This document shows positions 1 to 9,225 of a DNA stretch of 64,000 bases, one piece after another. Origin of the DNA: JAOUEA01 sp963821925. Lineage in GTDB: Bacteria; Actinomycetota; UBA4738; HRBIN12. Each line of letters begins with the position of its first letter. The stretch's first letter is position 1. Where the stretch lies: NCBI GenBank assembly GCA_963821925.1, contig CAWGFO010000009.1, positions 434,001 to 498,000 on the forward strand, in the 5' to 3' direction. The position numbers were made by a program, and so were the translations under genes. Under the pieces are notes generated by a model. That model saw nothing but the letters and a program-made list of their open reading frames with translations. It was not told the DNA's origin and did no database searches.

Positions 1-622
1 CGCCGACGAGGTCCGCACCGCCGGCGAGACGGCCGCGCCGCGCACGCCCTCGGGCGACACGATCGCCCTCGTCACGGCCGACGCCGAGGGCCACGCCGTC
101 TCACTGATCCAGAGCCTGTTCGACGCGTTCGGCTCCGGGATCCTCGAACCCGCCACCGGGATCGTCGCGCACGACCGCGGGGGGTGCTTCACCCTCGAGC
201 CCGGCCACCCGAACGAGTTGCGCGGCGGCGCTCGTCCCGCCCACACCTTGATGCCCGCGCTCGCGCATCGCGAGGGCCGACTCGCGGCCGTGGCCGGCAC
301 GATGGGCGGCTACGCGCAGCCCCAGATCAACGCGATGACCCTGATCCGGGCGTTCGACCTGGGCATGACGCCTGCCGAGGCGGTCGCGACCCCGCGCTGG
401 CTCGTGCACGGGATGGACCCGTCATCGGAGCGCAGCGCGATCCTCGGCGAGAGCGACGTGCCCGGGCCGACGCTCGCCACGCTCAGGGACGGGGGTTTCG
501 AGGTCGATACCGTCGGGGTACGGGACGGGTCGGTGGGCCACGCTCACCTGATCCGCATGACCGAGGACGGTCTGGTGGCCGGGAGCGATCCGCGTTCGGA
601 CGGAGGTGCGCTGGCCGGATGA
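1..622 (+). CDS. ggt: Gamma-glutamyltransferase, C-terminal part (5' end outside window)
   Basis: The frame is open from base 2 and ends at the TGA at 620-622. The piece is the small catalytic subunit of an Ntn-hydrolase of the gamma-glutamyltranspeptidase family, which cleaves or transfers gamma-glutamyl groups from glutathione-like compounds. The motif SGDTIALVTAD gives the predicted autoprocessing nucleophile Thr (codon 59-61), so the window starts about 19 residues before it. Downstream are family blocks EPGHPNELRGGARPAHTL and GTMGGYAQPQ and an A-T-P-R-W block near the end. The large subunit and any signal peptide are not visible. The histidine kinase start follows 28 bp later. Confidence 0.88.
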   Translation, partial: ADEVRTAGETAAPRTPSGDTIALVTADAEGHAVSLIQSLFDAFGSGILEPATGIVAHDRGGCFTLEPGHPNELRGGARPAHTLMPALAHREGRLAAVAGTMGGYAQPQINAMTLIRAFDLGMTPAEAVATPRWLVHGMDPSSERSAILGESDVPGPTLATLRDGGFEVDTVGVRDGSVGHAHLIRMTEDGLVAGSDPRSDGGALAG

Positions 623-650
623 ACGCTGCAAGGAGCGAGCGCGCGCGACG

Positions 651-2588
651 ATGGAGAGCCAGCCGCCGGAGGGCCATGACCGGGCCGCGCGCCGTCGTTC
701 CCGGAGCCTGATCGCCGACCTCGACGCGGTGGTCTGGGAGGCCGACGCCGCCACCGGCACCTTCGCGTACGTCAGCGACGGGATCGAACGGATCCTGGGC
801 CTGGCGCCGACCGCCTGGATGCGAGGTCGCGAGGGGTGGCTCGCCTCGATCCATCCCGAGGACCGCGACCTGGTCGACGACGCCCGGGCGCGTGCCGCGG
901 CGACCGGTCTCGCGTTCGATCTCACGTATCGCCTCGTGGGCGCCGACGGCGATCCCGTGCGGGTGCGGGACCTGGGGCACGCCGTTCCCGCCGAGGGTGA
1001 CCGTCCGCCGCTGCTGCGCGGGATCATCGTCCCCGCCACCGACGACGGACCCGGGGCCGAGCTCCTCGACACCGAGGCGCGGTACCGCACGCTGATCGAG
1101 CAACTTCCCGCGATCGTGTACTCCGAGGATGTCGAGAGTGACCGGCTCCGCCTCGTCTACGTGAACCCCCGCGTGCAGGAGCTGCTCGGCATCACGCCCG
1201 AGGAGTGGATCGCCGACGCAGGGGTGTGGCTCCGGATGATCCACCCCGACGACCTCGACCGGGTCCGCCGCGAGAACGAGCGGACCGAGGCGACCGGCGA
1301 GCCGTTCTCGATCGAGTACCGGATGATCGCGCGCGACGGACGCGTGGTGTGGTTCCGCGACGAGGCCGTGCTCGTGTGCGACGAGGCCGACGGCACCCCC
1401 CGCTACTGGCAGGGCGTGATGATCGACATCACCGACCGCAAGGCCGCGGAGACCCAGCTGGCCGAGGCCGAGGCCCGGTACCGGGCGCTCGTGGAGCAGA
1501 CGCCCACGATCACCTACATCGACGCGCTCGAAGGCCCGGCCAGCACGCTCTACATCAGCCCGCAGACCACGACGATCCTCGGCTACTCGCCCCAGGACTG
1601 GTACGACGACCCGAACCTGTGGAGCACGATCGTCCATCCGGAGGACCGGGAACGGACCGCGAACCCCGATCCCGATCTGGCCGACGCCGTGTACCGGCTC
1701 GTCGCGCGCGACGGACGCGTGGTGTGGGTGCACGACCAGGCGCGACTGATCACGGACGACGCCGGCGAGCCGATGTACTGGCAGGGCGTCCTCGTGGACA
1801 TCACCGAACAGAAGCGCGCGGAGGCGCTCGAGGCCGACCTGGCGTCGGAGCGGCAGGCCGCCCACGAGCTGCGCGAGGCCGACGAGCTGAAGAACACCTT
1901 CCTCCAGGCGGTCGCGCACGACCTGCGCTCGCCGCTCACCGCGATCCTCGGGCTCTCGGGCACGCTCGAGCGGGACGAGATCGACCTCGACCGGGACGAT
2001 ACCCGCGACTTCGCTCGCCGGATCACGGCGAACGCCCAGCGGATGGATCGCCTCGTGGCGGACATGCTCGATCTCGAGCGTCTCGCGGGCGGAGTGCTGC
2101 GTCCCGTCCTCCTGCCGCTCGACGTCGGGGCGCTGGTGCGGGAGTCGGTCGTGAGCTCCGGGCTCGCGACGCATCGGCGCCTCGACCTCGAGACGCCCGA
2201 GCTCACGATCCACGCCGACCGCGCGATGGTCGAGCGGATCGTCGACAACCTGCTGACGAACACGGCGAAACACACGCCCGAGGAGGCACGGATCTGGGTC
2301 CGGGTCGAGCCCCTCGACGGGGGGGCGGTCGTGGTCGTCGAGGACGACGGCCCGGGCGTCCCGCCCGAGGACCGCGACGCGATCTTCGAACCCTTCCGAC
2401 AGGGCTCCGTGCCGGACCGATCGACCGGCGTCGGCGTGGGCCTCGCGCTCGTGGCGCGCTTCGCGGCGCTGCACGGCGGGCGCGCGTGGGTCGCGGAGCG
2501 CGAGGGAGGTGGAGCGTCGTTCCACGTGTTCCTGTCGAGTTCGCCGGACGCGACCTCGACGGACCGAGGCCCCGCCGGCGGCGCCTGA
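651..2588 (+). CDS. Three-PAS sensor histidine kinase
   Basis: This is a 645-residue signal-transducing kinase with no obvious membrane segment, so probably a cytoplasmic sensor. Three PAS/PAC modules cover about residues 15-125, 140-265 and 275-395; each has the PAS-fold E/D-W-x-x-x-I/V-HPED signature and the last two end in a WQGV-type PAC block. HisKA follows with the H-box AHDLRSPLTAILG (His about 423). HATPase_c has an N-box DNLLTNTAKHTP, a G1 box EDDGPGVPPED and a G2 box GVGVGLALVARF. ATG 651 is preferred, with AAGGAG at 630-635; a GTG at 606 would overlap the previous gene. No response regulator is adjacent, so the partner is unknown. Confidence 0.9.
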   Translation: MESQPPEGHDRAARRRSRSLIADLDAVVWEADAATGTFAYVSDGIERILGLAPTAWMRGREGWLASIHPEDRDLVDDARARAAATGLAFDLTYRLVGADGDPVRVRDLGHAVPAEGDRPPLLRGIIVPATDDGPGAELLDTEARYRTLIEQLPAIVYSEDVESDRLRLVYVNPRVQELLGITPEEWIADAGVWLRMIHPDDLDRVRRENERTEATGEPFSIEYRMIARDGRVVWFRDEAVLVCDEADGTPRYWQGVMIDITDRKAAETQLAEAEARYRALVEQTPTITYIDALEGPASTLYISPQTTTILGYSPQDWYDDPNLWSTIVHPEDRERTANPDPDLADAVYRLVARDGRVVWVHDQARLITDDAGEPMYWQGVLVDITEQKRAEALEADLASERQAAHELREADELKNTFLQAVAHDLRSPLTAILGLSGTLERDEIDLDRDDTRDFARRITANAQRMDRLVADMLDLERLAGGVLRPVLLPLDVGALVRESVVSSGLATHRRLDLETPELTIHADRAMVERIVDNLLTNTAKHTPEEARIWVRVEPLDGGAVVVVEDDGPGVPPEDRDAIFEPFRQGSVPDRSTGVGVGLALVARFAALHGGRAWVAEREGGGASFHVFLSSSPDATSTDRGPAGGA

Positions 2589-2591
2589 CCG

Positions 2592-4913
2592 CTACGGGAC
2601 GGCGACCGGCTCCTCGTCGGATGCCAGCCAGGCGTAGGCCTCCTCTTCCTGCGCGAAGTGAAGCCGCAGGATCGCGTGGAGTCCGTACAGCACGCGGCGC
2701 AGGTCCATGATGTCTTCGGGATCGGGGCCCGTGGGGGGCAGCTCGTCCAGGAGGGTGCGGAACACGCGCGCGAGGTGGTCGATCTCGATATGGGCCCGGG
2801 CCATGCTCGCCATCGGGTCCTCGCCGCCCATCAGCTTCGCGACGATCGGGTAGACGGCCGACTCCTCTTCCTCCTCGTGCTGCGGCAGCCGCTCCACGAT
2901 GAACCAGCGCACCGCCTCGAGCTCGGTGCGCGTCTCCTCGACGGACATCGTCCCGAGCCGGTCGGCGACGCTCCGGATCCGCTGCAGCTCAGGCCTGAAT
3001 TCCAGGTGCTCGGCCCGGAACCGCTCCGCGACGTCGGTCGCGGGGTGCGGCTTCGCCGCGCCGCGGCCGCCGCCGAGCGCGCGCAACGCGTTCAGGATCG
3101 AGGCGACGTCGATGAACTCCTGCACGATCGCGCCGCCGATCGGCCCGATGATGCCGAACGCCCCGAAGAACATGAACCCGAACGCGAGCCCCATCCCCAT
3201 CACGACGCTCTGGACGGCGATGCGGCGGGAGCGCTTCGCGATCGTGATGGCGTCGGTGAGGCGGTCGAGCCGGTCGACGACGAGCACGACGTCGGCGGCC
3301 TCGGACGATGCCGTCGCCCCGCGGGCGCCCATCGCCACACCGACGTCGGCGGCCGCGAGCGCGGGCGCGTCGTTCAGGCCGTCGCCGACCATGATGATCA
3401 CGCCGCCCTCGCCGCGTTCGATCTCGACCGCCTCGACCTTCTCGTCGGGGGCCCGCTCGGAGAGGATCCGGTCGACGCCGAGCGCCCCGCCCACCGACTC
3501 GGCCACATCGGGGTGGTCCCCCGTCACCATGACGACCCGGCGGATGCCGACGCGCCGGAGGGACCGGATCACGCGCGGCGTGTCGGGCCGGATCGGGTCG
3601 TCGATCACGAGGGCGCCCGCCACCTCTCCGTCGACCGCCACGAACACGCACGAGGAACCGTCGAGCATCGTGCGCCGTCGGACGTCCCGCGCGCGCGGCG
3701 GGAGCGGTCCGCCCCCGGTGGCGAACGACGCCTTCCCGAGGGCGACCCGATGGTCGCCGACGTTCCCCTCGATGCCGGCGCCGTGCTTCTCGCTCACCCC
3801 GTCGGGGAAGACCAGCTCGAGGTCGCGGTCCCGGGCCGCGCGCACGATCGCGCCGGCCAGCACGTGCGGCGACACCTGGTCGAGCGAGGCCGCGAGGTGC
3901 AGCAGACGCTCGGGCTGGACCGCGCCGAACGTCTCCACGTCGGCCACCTGCGGGATCCCCGAGGTGAGCGTGCCGGTCTTGTCGAAGAGCAGGACCGAGC
4001 CGCGGGCGAGCGTCTCGAGCGCGCCGCCGCCCTTGACGATGATGCCGCGCTTGGCGGACCGCGAGATGCCGGCCACGATCGCGATCGGCACCGCCAGGAT
4101 CAGCGGGCACGGGGTCGCGACCATGACCACCGACAGGAAGCGGAGCGGGTCGCCGCTGATGGCCCAGGCCCCGCCCGCGATCACGAGCGTCACCGGGATG
4201 AAGATCGTCGCGTAGCGGTCGGCCAGCCGCACGGCCGGCGCCTTCTCTTCCTGGGCCGACTTCACCAGCCGCACGATGCCCGCGTACGTGCTCTCCTCCG
4301 CGCTGGCGGTCGCCCGGATGTCGAACGGCGCTCCCGCGTTCACCGCGCCCGAACGCACGAGGTCGCCGTGGGGACGCTCGACCGGCCGGGATTCACCGGT
4401 GAGCGCGGACTCGTCGAGCACGCCGTCACCCGCCATGAGACCGTCGACCGGCACGACCTCGCCGGTCTTGACGAGCAGGAGGTCGCCGGCGACGACCTCC
4501 TCGATCGGCCGGGTGGCGAGATCGCCGTCCTCGTACCGGGTGACCGTCCGCGGGGCGCGCGCGAGCAGCGACGAGAGCTCCTTGTGCGCCTGTCGGTCGG
4601 CGTACGCCTCGAGGGCCTCGCCGCTCGCCAGCATCAGCGCGATCACGGCCCCGGCCAGGTACTCGCCGAGCAGGAGCGCGGAGACCATGGCGATCAGGGC
4701 GATCAGGTCGACGCCGGGCTCGCGCCGGATCAGTCCGCCGATCACGTCCTTGGCCATCGGGATCACGCCGATCGCCGTCGTGATCCCCCACGCTACGTTC
4801 GCGGCGTCGTGCTGGTCGGCCGCGTAGAGGCCCGCCCCGATGAGGATCCCGACCACCGCGGCGCCCAGCCACAGGTGGCTCAGATCGCGGGGCGGCCGCG
4901 CCTCGTCGCTCAC
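2592..4913 (-). CDS. P1B-5-type metal-exporting P-type ATPase with C-terminal hemerythrin domain
   Basis: This 773-residue ATPase has no N-terminal metal-binding domain. The membrane metal site is TPCPL (Cys about 269) rather than CPC or SPC. The phosphorylation motif DKTGT (Asp about 311) and the hinge VGDGLNDAPAL are present. After the last membrane helices, about residues 636-765 form a hemerythrin/HHE four-helix domain, with carboxylate and His ligands in RAEHLEF, LPQHEEEEES, RAHIEIDH and LRLHFAQEEE. TPCP plus a C-terminal hemerythrin-like domain defines the P1B-5 group, linked in the literature to Ni/Fe export. Its start overlaps the stop of the upstream nitrobindin gene by 4 bp (ATGA). 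Substrate is inferred from family only. Confidence 0.88.
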   Translation of the reverse strand: MSDEARPPRDLSHLWLGAAVVGILIGAGLYAADQHDAANVAWGITTAIGVIPMAKDVIGGLIRREPGVDLIALIAMVSALLLGEYLAGAVIALMLASGEALEAYADRQAHKELSSLLARAPRTVTRYEDGDLATRPIEEVVAGDLLLVKTGEVVPVDGLMAGDGVLDESALTGESRPVERPHGDLVRSGAVNAGAPFDIRATASAEESTYAGIVRLVKSAQEEKAPAVRLADRYATIFIPVTLVIAGGAWAISGDPLRFLSVVMVATPCPLILAVPIAIVAGISRSAKRGIIVKGGGALETLARGSVLLFDKTGTLTSGIPQVADVETFGAVQPERLLHLAASLDQVSPHVLAGAIVRAARDRDLELVFPDGVSEKHGAGIEGNVGDHRVALGKASFATGGGPLPPRARDVRRRTMLDGSSCVFVAVDGEVAGALVIDDPIRPDTPRVIRSLRRVGIRRVVMVTGDHPDVAESVGGALGVDRILSERAPDEKVEAVEIERGEGGVIIMVGDGLNDAPALAAADVGVAMGARGATASSEAADVVLVVDRLDRLTDAITIAKRSRRIAVQSVVMGMGLAFGFMFFGAFGIIGPIGGAIVQEFIDVASILNALRALGGGRGAAKPHPATDVAERFRAEHLEFRPELQRIRSVADRLGTMSVEETRTELEAVRWFIVERLPQHEEEEESAVYPIVAKLMGGEDPMASMARAHIEIDHLARVFRTLLDELPPTGPDPEDIMDLRRVLYGLHAILRLHFAQEEEAYAWLASDEEPVAVP

Positions 4914-5398
4914 GGCTGCCTCCGCAGCACGGCGGCGAGGTGCCGCGTCATGGCGGTGTCCTCGGTCGCCATATCGAGTTCGTACACGAGGGTCGGGCCG
5001 TCCACGCGGTAGCGGCGCGAGAGGTCCGTCACGGCCATGCCGGTCGTCGTCCGCCCGACCCCGCCCGCGATCGTCGCGAGCGCGAACGAGGTCCCGTCGA
5101 GCGTGCCCTCGCTGACCTCGGTGAGCCCGAGCGGATGCGCGAGCGTGAGCTCGAGAGCCCCCTCGGCGCCGGGACGCAGGAACCCGCGCTCCAGGTGCAC
5201 CGGGGAGCCGTCGTCCAACAGCCAGCTCCGCTGCGTGTACGTGAGGTAGGCGTCACCGACGTGCTCGAACGAGAGCTCCTCGCCGTAGCGGAAGGGCTCG
5301 ATCGTCGGGTACTCGCCCAGGCCCTCGCCGCGCCACGTGCCCACGAGGAAGGCGAGCGGCTCGACGTCGGGATGCAGGTCCGGCGGGTCCGCTGCCAT
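4910..5398 (-). CDS. Nitrobindin-like heme-binding beta-barrel protein
   Basis: This 162-residue protein matches the nitrobindin/FABP-like (former DUF1794) family. Near the N-terminus is LAFLVGTWRGEGLGEYP, with the family GTWxGxG motif. Near the C-terminus is TRHLAAVLRR, whose His corresponds to the proximal heme ligand. Family members bind ferric heme in a ten-stranded barrel and handle NO or peroxynitrite. It is the first gene of a two-gene unit and overlaps the P1B-5 ATPase start by 4 bp, so the two are probably translated together. ATG 5398 fits the family's N-terminal length. Confidence 0.83.
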   Translation of the reverse strand: MAADPPDLHPDVEPLAFLVGTWRGEGLGEYPTIEPFRYGEELSFEHVGDAYLTYTQRSWLLDDGSPVHLERGFLRPGAEGALELTLAHPLGLTEVSEGTLDGTSFALATIAGGVGRTTTGMAVTDLSRRYRVDGPTLVYELDMATEDTAMTRHLAAVLRRQP

Positions 5399-5422
5399 GC
5401 AGCGAACCTACCATCCACGGCC

Positions 5423-5920
5423 TCAGTTCCCGGGGTCGGCCTCGAGCCGGCGCGCGACGAGCCGCTGCAGGTCCAAGAGCGGGTCGCCGGTGCTCTCCTC
5501 GACCGGCAAGGGGGTCGGTAGCGGGGTCGGAAGTGGCCCGAGCAGTTCCTCGGCGTCCTCGAGTCCGTGGAGCACGTCGGTGAGCTCCAGCTCGAGACGC
5601 GCCAGGCGTTCCGCGATCTCGGAGACCCGCTCGCCGCTGCGCCCCGGCATCGGGATCACGTCGGCGTCGCCGCTCGGGTCCCGATCGGAACGAGGTGCGT
5701 CCTCGAACACCGTCAGGCCGTCGTGCGACACGGAGAGGGTCTCGTCTCCCCGCTCGATACGGAGCATGGGGATCGCGTCGGGGCTCGTCTGGGGGGCGGG
5801 GCGCGTCGGAAGCATCTGAACGCGGCGCGGCGCGATCTCGGGAGGCTCCTCGCCGCGCAGTCGCGCCTGGAGACCGGTCAGGTCGTCCGAGACCTTGTCG
5901 TAGTCACGTTCGTTCACCAT
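5423..5920 (-). CDS. Conserved-looking acidic hypothetical protein
   Basis: A 165-residue soluble protein of unknown function. ATG 5920 is preferred over an upstream in-frame ATG because a GGGGGAAG Shine-Dalgarno lies just before it and the codons further upstream would run into the divergent MOSC gene's promoter region. The C-terminal half has a helical, heptad-like stretch (ERVSEIAERLARLELELTDV) followed by a proline repeat PLPTPLPTPLP and a short helical tail. The layout suggests a coiled-coil adaptor or scaffold, but no family is recognised. It is divergent to the MOSC gene and follows the nitrobindin gene's start on the same strand. Confidence 0.6.
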   Translation of the reverse strand: MVNERDYDKVSDDLTGLQARLRGEEPPEIAPRRVQMLPTRPAPQTSPDAIPMLRIERGDETLSVSHDGLTVFEDAPRSDRDPSGDADVIPMPGRSGERVSEIAERLARLELELTDVLHGLEDAEELLGPLPTPLPTPLPVEESTGDPLLDLQRLVARRLEADPGN

Positions 5921-6026
5921 GTGTCTTCCCCCGATGCGTGGTGAGCCCCTCGTGTGGAGGTCCACCCTGCGGACGCTACGACCGGCCGTTCGGTCCGCGC
6001 ATCGGTCTTCCGGTACCTTTTCACGC

Positions 6027-6791
6027 ATGCGCACCCTCGCTCGGATCAACGTCACGCCCGTGAAGGGCACCACGCTCCTGCATCCCGAACGGGTAGAGCT
6101 GACGTCGGTCGGCATCCCGGAGAACCGGCGCTATTGGCTGGTCGACGAGCGCGGATCGCTCTACAGCGGCTCCGACCACGGCCCCCTCGTCGCCGTCCGG
6201 GCCGAGGCCGAGGGCGACCGGCTCCGCGTGACGTTCCCCGATGGTGGCCGCCTGGAGTCCGACGGGTCGCGGACCGCCGGATCCGTGACCACGAACTTCT
6301 ACGGGCGGACCGTGCCGGGCCATGTGGTCGCGGGGCCGTTCTCCGAGGCGTGGAGCACCTACGTGGGCGCCCCCGTGCGGCTGGTCCGCGGCGACCAGGA
6401 CGGGGACGGACCCGACGAGATGCCGCTCACCCTCGTCTCGTACGCCTCCGTGCGTTCGCTCGCCGAGGGTGGCGGGCACGACGGCGAACTGGATCCCTTG
6501 CGGTTCCGACTCAACCTCGAACTCGAGGGCTGCGATCCCTACGAGGAGGACTCGTGGGACGGACGCCGGGTCCAGATCGGCGGTGCGGTGATCCGCCTGG
6601 ACGGACCCGTCCCGAGGTGCGTCGTCACCACCCAGGACCCCGCGACCGGACTGAAGGACTGGGACACGCTGCGCCAGATCGCGGCCCAGCGCGCGCAGAT
6701 CCCCGGTGGCGGCCTCCCGTTCGGGATGTACGCGACGGTCGAGACGCCAGGGCCGGTCGCGGTGGGCGATCCGGTCGATCCGCTCGACTGA
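6027..6791 (+). CDS. MOSC domain protein with N-terminal MOSC_N barrel
   Basis: A 254-residue protein of the MOSC (molybdenum cofactor sulfurase C-terminal) family, similar in size to bacterial YcbX/mARC relatives. The N-terminal barrel starts TLARINVTPVKGTTLLHPERV. The MOSC part contains an E-x-D-P-x-x-x-D-S-W-like block and the conserved Cys motif VPRCVVTTQDPATG, whose Cys is the expected Mo or persulfide ligand. Members reduce N-hydroxylated compounds or carry activated sulfur. ATG 6027 is chosen because the MOSC_N domain begins there; a longer frame from 5919 would extend into the divergent gene. No ferredoxin fusion is present, so an electron donor must come from elsewhere. Confidence 0.82.
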   Translation: MRTLARINVTPVKGTTLLHPERVELTSVGIPENRRYWLVDERGSLYSGSDHGPLVAVRAEAEGDRLRVTFPDGGRLESDGSRTAGSVTTNFYGRTVPGHVVAGPFSEAWSTYVGAPVRLVRGDQDGDGPDEMPLTLVSYASVRSLAEGGGHDGELDPLRFRLNLELEGCDPYEEDSWDGRRVQIGGAVIRLDGPVPRCVVTTQDPATGLKDWDTLRQIAAQRAQIPGGGLPFGMYATVETPGPVAVGDPVDPLD

Positions 6792-6899
6792 CACGACAGC
6801 CGTTATGACCCGGAAGGCCTGCCCCGCACCGCCTCCGGACGGGGGTGTACCGGGGACAGGGCCACCTAGGCGAGCCGTGTTGGTGGATCTCTGGCGACC

Positions 6900-7625
6900 T
6901 CAGTACTCGGTGCGCACGGTCCAGATCTTCTTCACCCAGCTGAGCCTGCCGAAGAAGCCGCCGGACGCCGTGACCTTGGCTCCACGGATCGTCCGCTCCA
7001 AGCCGATGCCGTCGCCCCAGCGCCAGTAACGTCCCTTCCACTCGAAGGAGGCGGGACCCAGGAACGACTGCTCGCCCGTCAAGCTCGGACGCTCGATCTC
7101 GTAGCGCAGCACCGCGGTCGCGCCAGCATCGCAGTCGATCATCACGGCCAGGTACTCCCGTCGCGCCGAGCAGTCGGCGTCGACGGTCTTGCTGTCGAAG
7201 ACTCGGCCGAGGCGCTCGCGAGCGATCTCTGCGTCCTTACGGACGTGCACGACCCGAACCTTGGTGCAGTACCGGCTGCCGGTGGCGTACGAGCCGCGGC
7301 GGTTGACACAGACGCGGAAGACCTCGCCCTCGTCGCCGGTGAGACGCGTTCCGAGCACGTCACCATCGACCCGCGGATCCCAAACGTACCCGTTACGGAC
7401 CGGAGCTCGGAAAAGGATGTCGTCGGCGAGGTCGTACACGGAGAGCGTCGGGCGGGGCACCCAGTGGAAGGTGATGACGGCCGCGTCGGGGCGGCCTCCA
7501 CGAACGTACGGGTAGACCGTCGACGGGCGTGCCACGGGGTCGGTCACACGAGTCGTGGCCTGCGCCGCGGGGGCGACGGCCATCAGGACGCTCGACGCGA
7601 CGATCGCCATCACGACCCTGGTCAT
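6900..7625 (-). CDS. Secreted hypothetical protein
   Basis: A 241-residue protein with a clear Sec signal peptide (about residues 1-24, ending near AQA-TT). A GGGGAGAGG ribosome-binding site lies directly upstream of ATG 7625. The mature part has several Tyr/Trp-rich beta-type stretches and four Cys residues (CVNRRG, YCTKVRV, DADCSARRE, DCDAGA), which could form disulfides outside the cell. It resembles an extracellular beta-sandwich but no family is recognised. An inverted repeat at 7643-7662 sits just upstream of its start. Confidence 0.65.
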   Translation of the reverse strand: MTRVVMAIVASSVLMAVAPAAQATTRVTDPVARPSTVYPYVRGGRPDAAVITFHWVPRPTLSVYDLADDILFRAPVRNGYVWDPRVDGDVLGTRLTGDEGEVFRVCVNRRGSYATGSRYCTKVRVVHVRKDAEIARERLGRVFDSKTVDADCSARREYLAVMIDCDAGATAVLRYEIERPSLTGEQSFLGPASFEWKGRYWRWGDGIGLERTIRGAKVTASGGFFGRLSWVKKIWTVRTEY

Positions 7626-7642
7626 CTCGCCCTCTCCCCGGC

Positions 7643-7662
7643 TGTTGGGGGGTCTCCCAACA
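7643..7662. repeat. Perfect 7-bp inverted repeat upstream of secreted protein gene
   Basis: TGTTGGG and CCCAACA flank a 6-nt loop, 18-37 bp before the start at 7625 on the minus strand. It is placed where an operator or a 5'-UTR hairpin covering the ribosome-binding region could act. There is no T-run, so it is unlikely to be a terminator. Confidence 0.35.
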
Positions 7663-7846
7663 CCGAACCGCCAGCGCTACCTCTCGCGAACGGGTTCCTC
7701 TTCCTTCGTCAGGTTGAGCAGCGAGCTTGAGCGTCAGACGGCAGTACCTGTTCGCGTGCTCGAGCATCCATCCGTGGATGTCGTGGCCCGCCGACAGGTC
7801 GTACGTCCGACTCCAGGCGTCGTGGTCCGCGTCGGGGTAGACCGAA

Positions 7847-8038
7847 CTACGGCCGGCCGCGGCGACGGGGTGGTTCGGCCGTAGGTTCGTCCAGGCGAGA
7901 TCGAGCCAGGATCTGAAGTTCGGCGATGCTCGGATCCTTCACGCGCCGACCGGCCAGGCGGGCGTGGAGCGCGGCGTTGTGCCGGTGACCGGCGTCGGAT
8001 ACTGCGGGAACCGCGGGGGCCGTTCGGTCGATACGCAT
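7847..8038 (-). CDS. Possible small basic protein
   Basis: A 63-residue frame from ATG 8038. The composition (HNAALHARLAGRRVKDPSIAEL, a predicted helix, then a Pro/Arg tail) looks more protein-like than the surrounding frames. The ribosome-binding site is weak and no family is recognised, so this is only a candidate. It lies in the accessory stretch between two secreted-protein genes. Confidence 0.25.
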   Translation of the reverse strand: MRIDRTAPAVPAVSDAGHRHNAALHARLAGRRVKDPSIAELQILARSRLDEPTAEPPRRRGRP

Positions 8039-8526
8039 CGCCTCGATCGTAGACCGACACGAGGCACTCGCCATCGGTCCGTGGGGTGTCGTTCCTCCGG
8101 CAGAAGTCTCGAACTCATCGCCGTTTGCCCAGGTCGGATGCTCAAGGGCCGTCGGCGGCTGGCGATCGCGATCGCCCGAAACGACTCGAAGGACGTTCTG
8201 TTGCTGTCGCGGATTCCTCGCGGACTCCCTGCGGGCAGCTTCGACCGAACAGACGTCTAACGCGATCCCCTGCTGGATCGCGAGCTCACGAGCCTTCAGG
8301 CCCTTTGAGCCATGAGGGAGTTATCGATGGGGGGGAACCCGACCCTTTACCGTGTCGCTTGTCGCGCCGTACGAGGACAGCAGTCGTACGTGGCAGCTGT
8401 ATTCCGTTCGTTCAGAAGGATGCCGAGGACGACCCGGGCCAAGAGCGGCAGGTCGACTTGAAGCGAAGATCGAACCTCCTCCTGCAACAGGTCGGAACTC
8501 GCCCGAACTAGGTCCGAGCCATTCGG
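8039..8526. other. Intergenic accessory stretch, no supported gene
   Basis: Open frames here have Arg/Pro/Ser-rich shadow composition and no ribosome-binding sites. The only structure seen is an 8-bp perfect inverted repeat CGCGATCC/GGATCGCG (8261-8282) around a 6-nt loop, without a T-run. This region is probably decayed sequence. Confidence 0.4.
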
Positions 8527-9021
8527 TTAGACGTGCGGGAACCAACCGACGCCGGGCGACTCGTCGGAGGATGGCCCAGGTTCTTTCCGATAGTTGGCCC
8601 TGGCACGCCACCGGATCGCCGACCCGTCGGGATCGAGGATGGCGCGTCGCACCCAACACGAAGCGTGGTTGCTACCAACGAATGCTCGGTGCTGGTCGAT
8701 CACCGTCGAGTGGGGGTTCAGGACGTAGCATCGGAACGCGTGCCTCCACCTGATCTTGATGAAGCGATCGGCCCGGCCGCCGCCGCGTGAGTCGATCTCG
8801 AAGATCGTTGTCGCTCCGCGACCCCACCGGATGATGTCGTAGAACGAGGCCGTGAACTTGATGAGGCCTCCAGTCACGTCGGTCGCCACGTGCCTGATGT
8901 CCATGCCATCAACATCATCGGGATCGGACGCTGAGAAGTCGGCCGAGGCGCTGCCGCAGGTCGCCACGAGTAAACAGGACGAGATGAGCAAGGTCGAGAT
9001 GGACCTGGCGGATCGTCGCAC
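8527..9021 (-). CDS. Secreted protein of a DPDDVDG-motif type
   Basis: From GTG 9021 the product is 164 residues with a signal peptide (RSARSISTLLISSCLLVATC then SASA). The mature start has SDPDDVDGMDIRH, a motif I associate with short actinobacterial exported beta-sandwich proteins of unknown role. A hydrophobic strand and EIDSRGGGRADRFIKI follow. Two Cys pairs may form disulfides. A longer in-frame extension to 9186 is Arg/Leu-rich and would bury the signal peptide, so GTG 9021 is preferred. A related but headless copy lies just downstream on the other strand (9226-9453). Confidence 0.55.
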   Translation of the reverse strand: MRRSARSISTLLISSCLLVATCGSASADFSASDPDDVDGMDIRHVATDVTGGLIKFTASFYDIIRWGRGATTIFEIDSRGGGRADRFIKIRWRHAFRCYVLNPHSTVIDQHRAFVGSNHASCWVRRAILDPDGSAIRWRARANYRKEPGPSSDESPGVGWFPHV

Positions 9022-9225
9022 TGACCCAGTCTGAGCTAGTGGGTCGCTTCGAAGCAATAGCCCGACAGCGCTCTGGCGCCCACCCAGGATCCGCCCGAGA
9101 GCGTCGCCGCCCGCGTCGGGCAGGAGGCTCAATCGAGCCGGGCCTTCCGGCTTGTCAAGCGCGGATAGCCGAGGAAGAAAAGCCACGCGGCGTCGTCACG
9201 CTGCGAAAGGGCCCACGGGGCGGAT

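Noticed and set aside
483..2525. A 680-codon open frame antisense to the PAS histidine kinase
   Set aside because: Its Arg/Asp/Val-rich repetitive composition mirrors the kinase frame. There is no ribosome-binding site and no domain, and the sense gene is fully explained.
2658..5012. A 784-codon open frame antisense to the P1B-5 ATPase
   Set aside because: It is a GC-rich shadow frame full of Asp-His-Arg runs; the opposite strand carries all P-type ATPase motifs in order.
8086..8511. A 141-codon plus-strand frame in the accessory stretch
   Set aside because: It is Arg/Ser/Pro-rich with no ribosome-binding site or domain, and other frames there look equally random.
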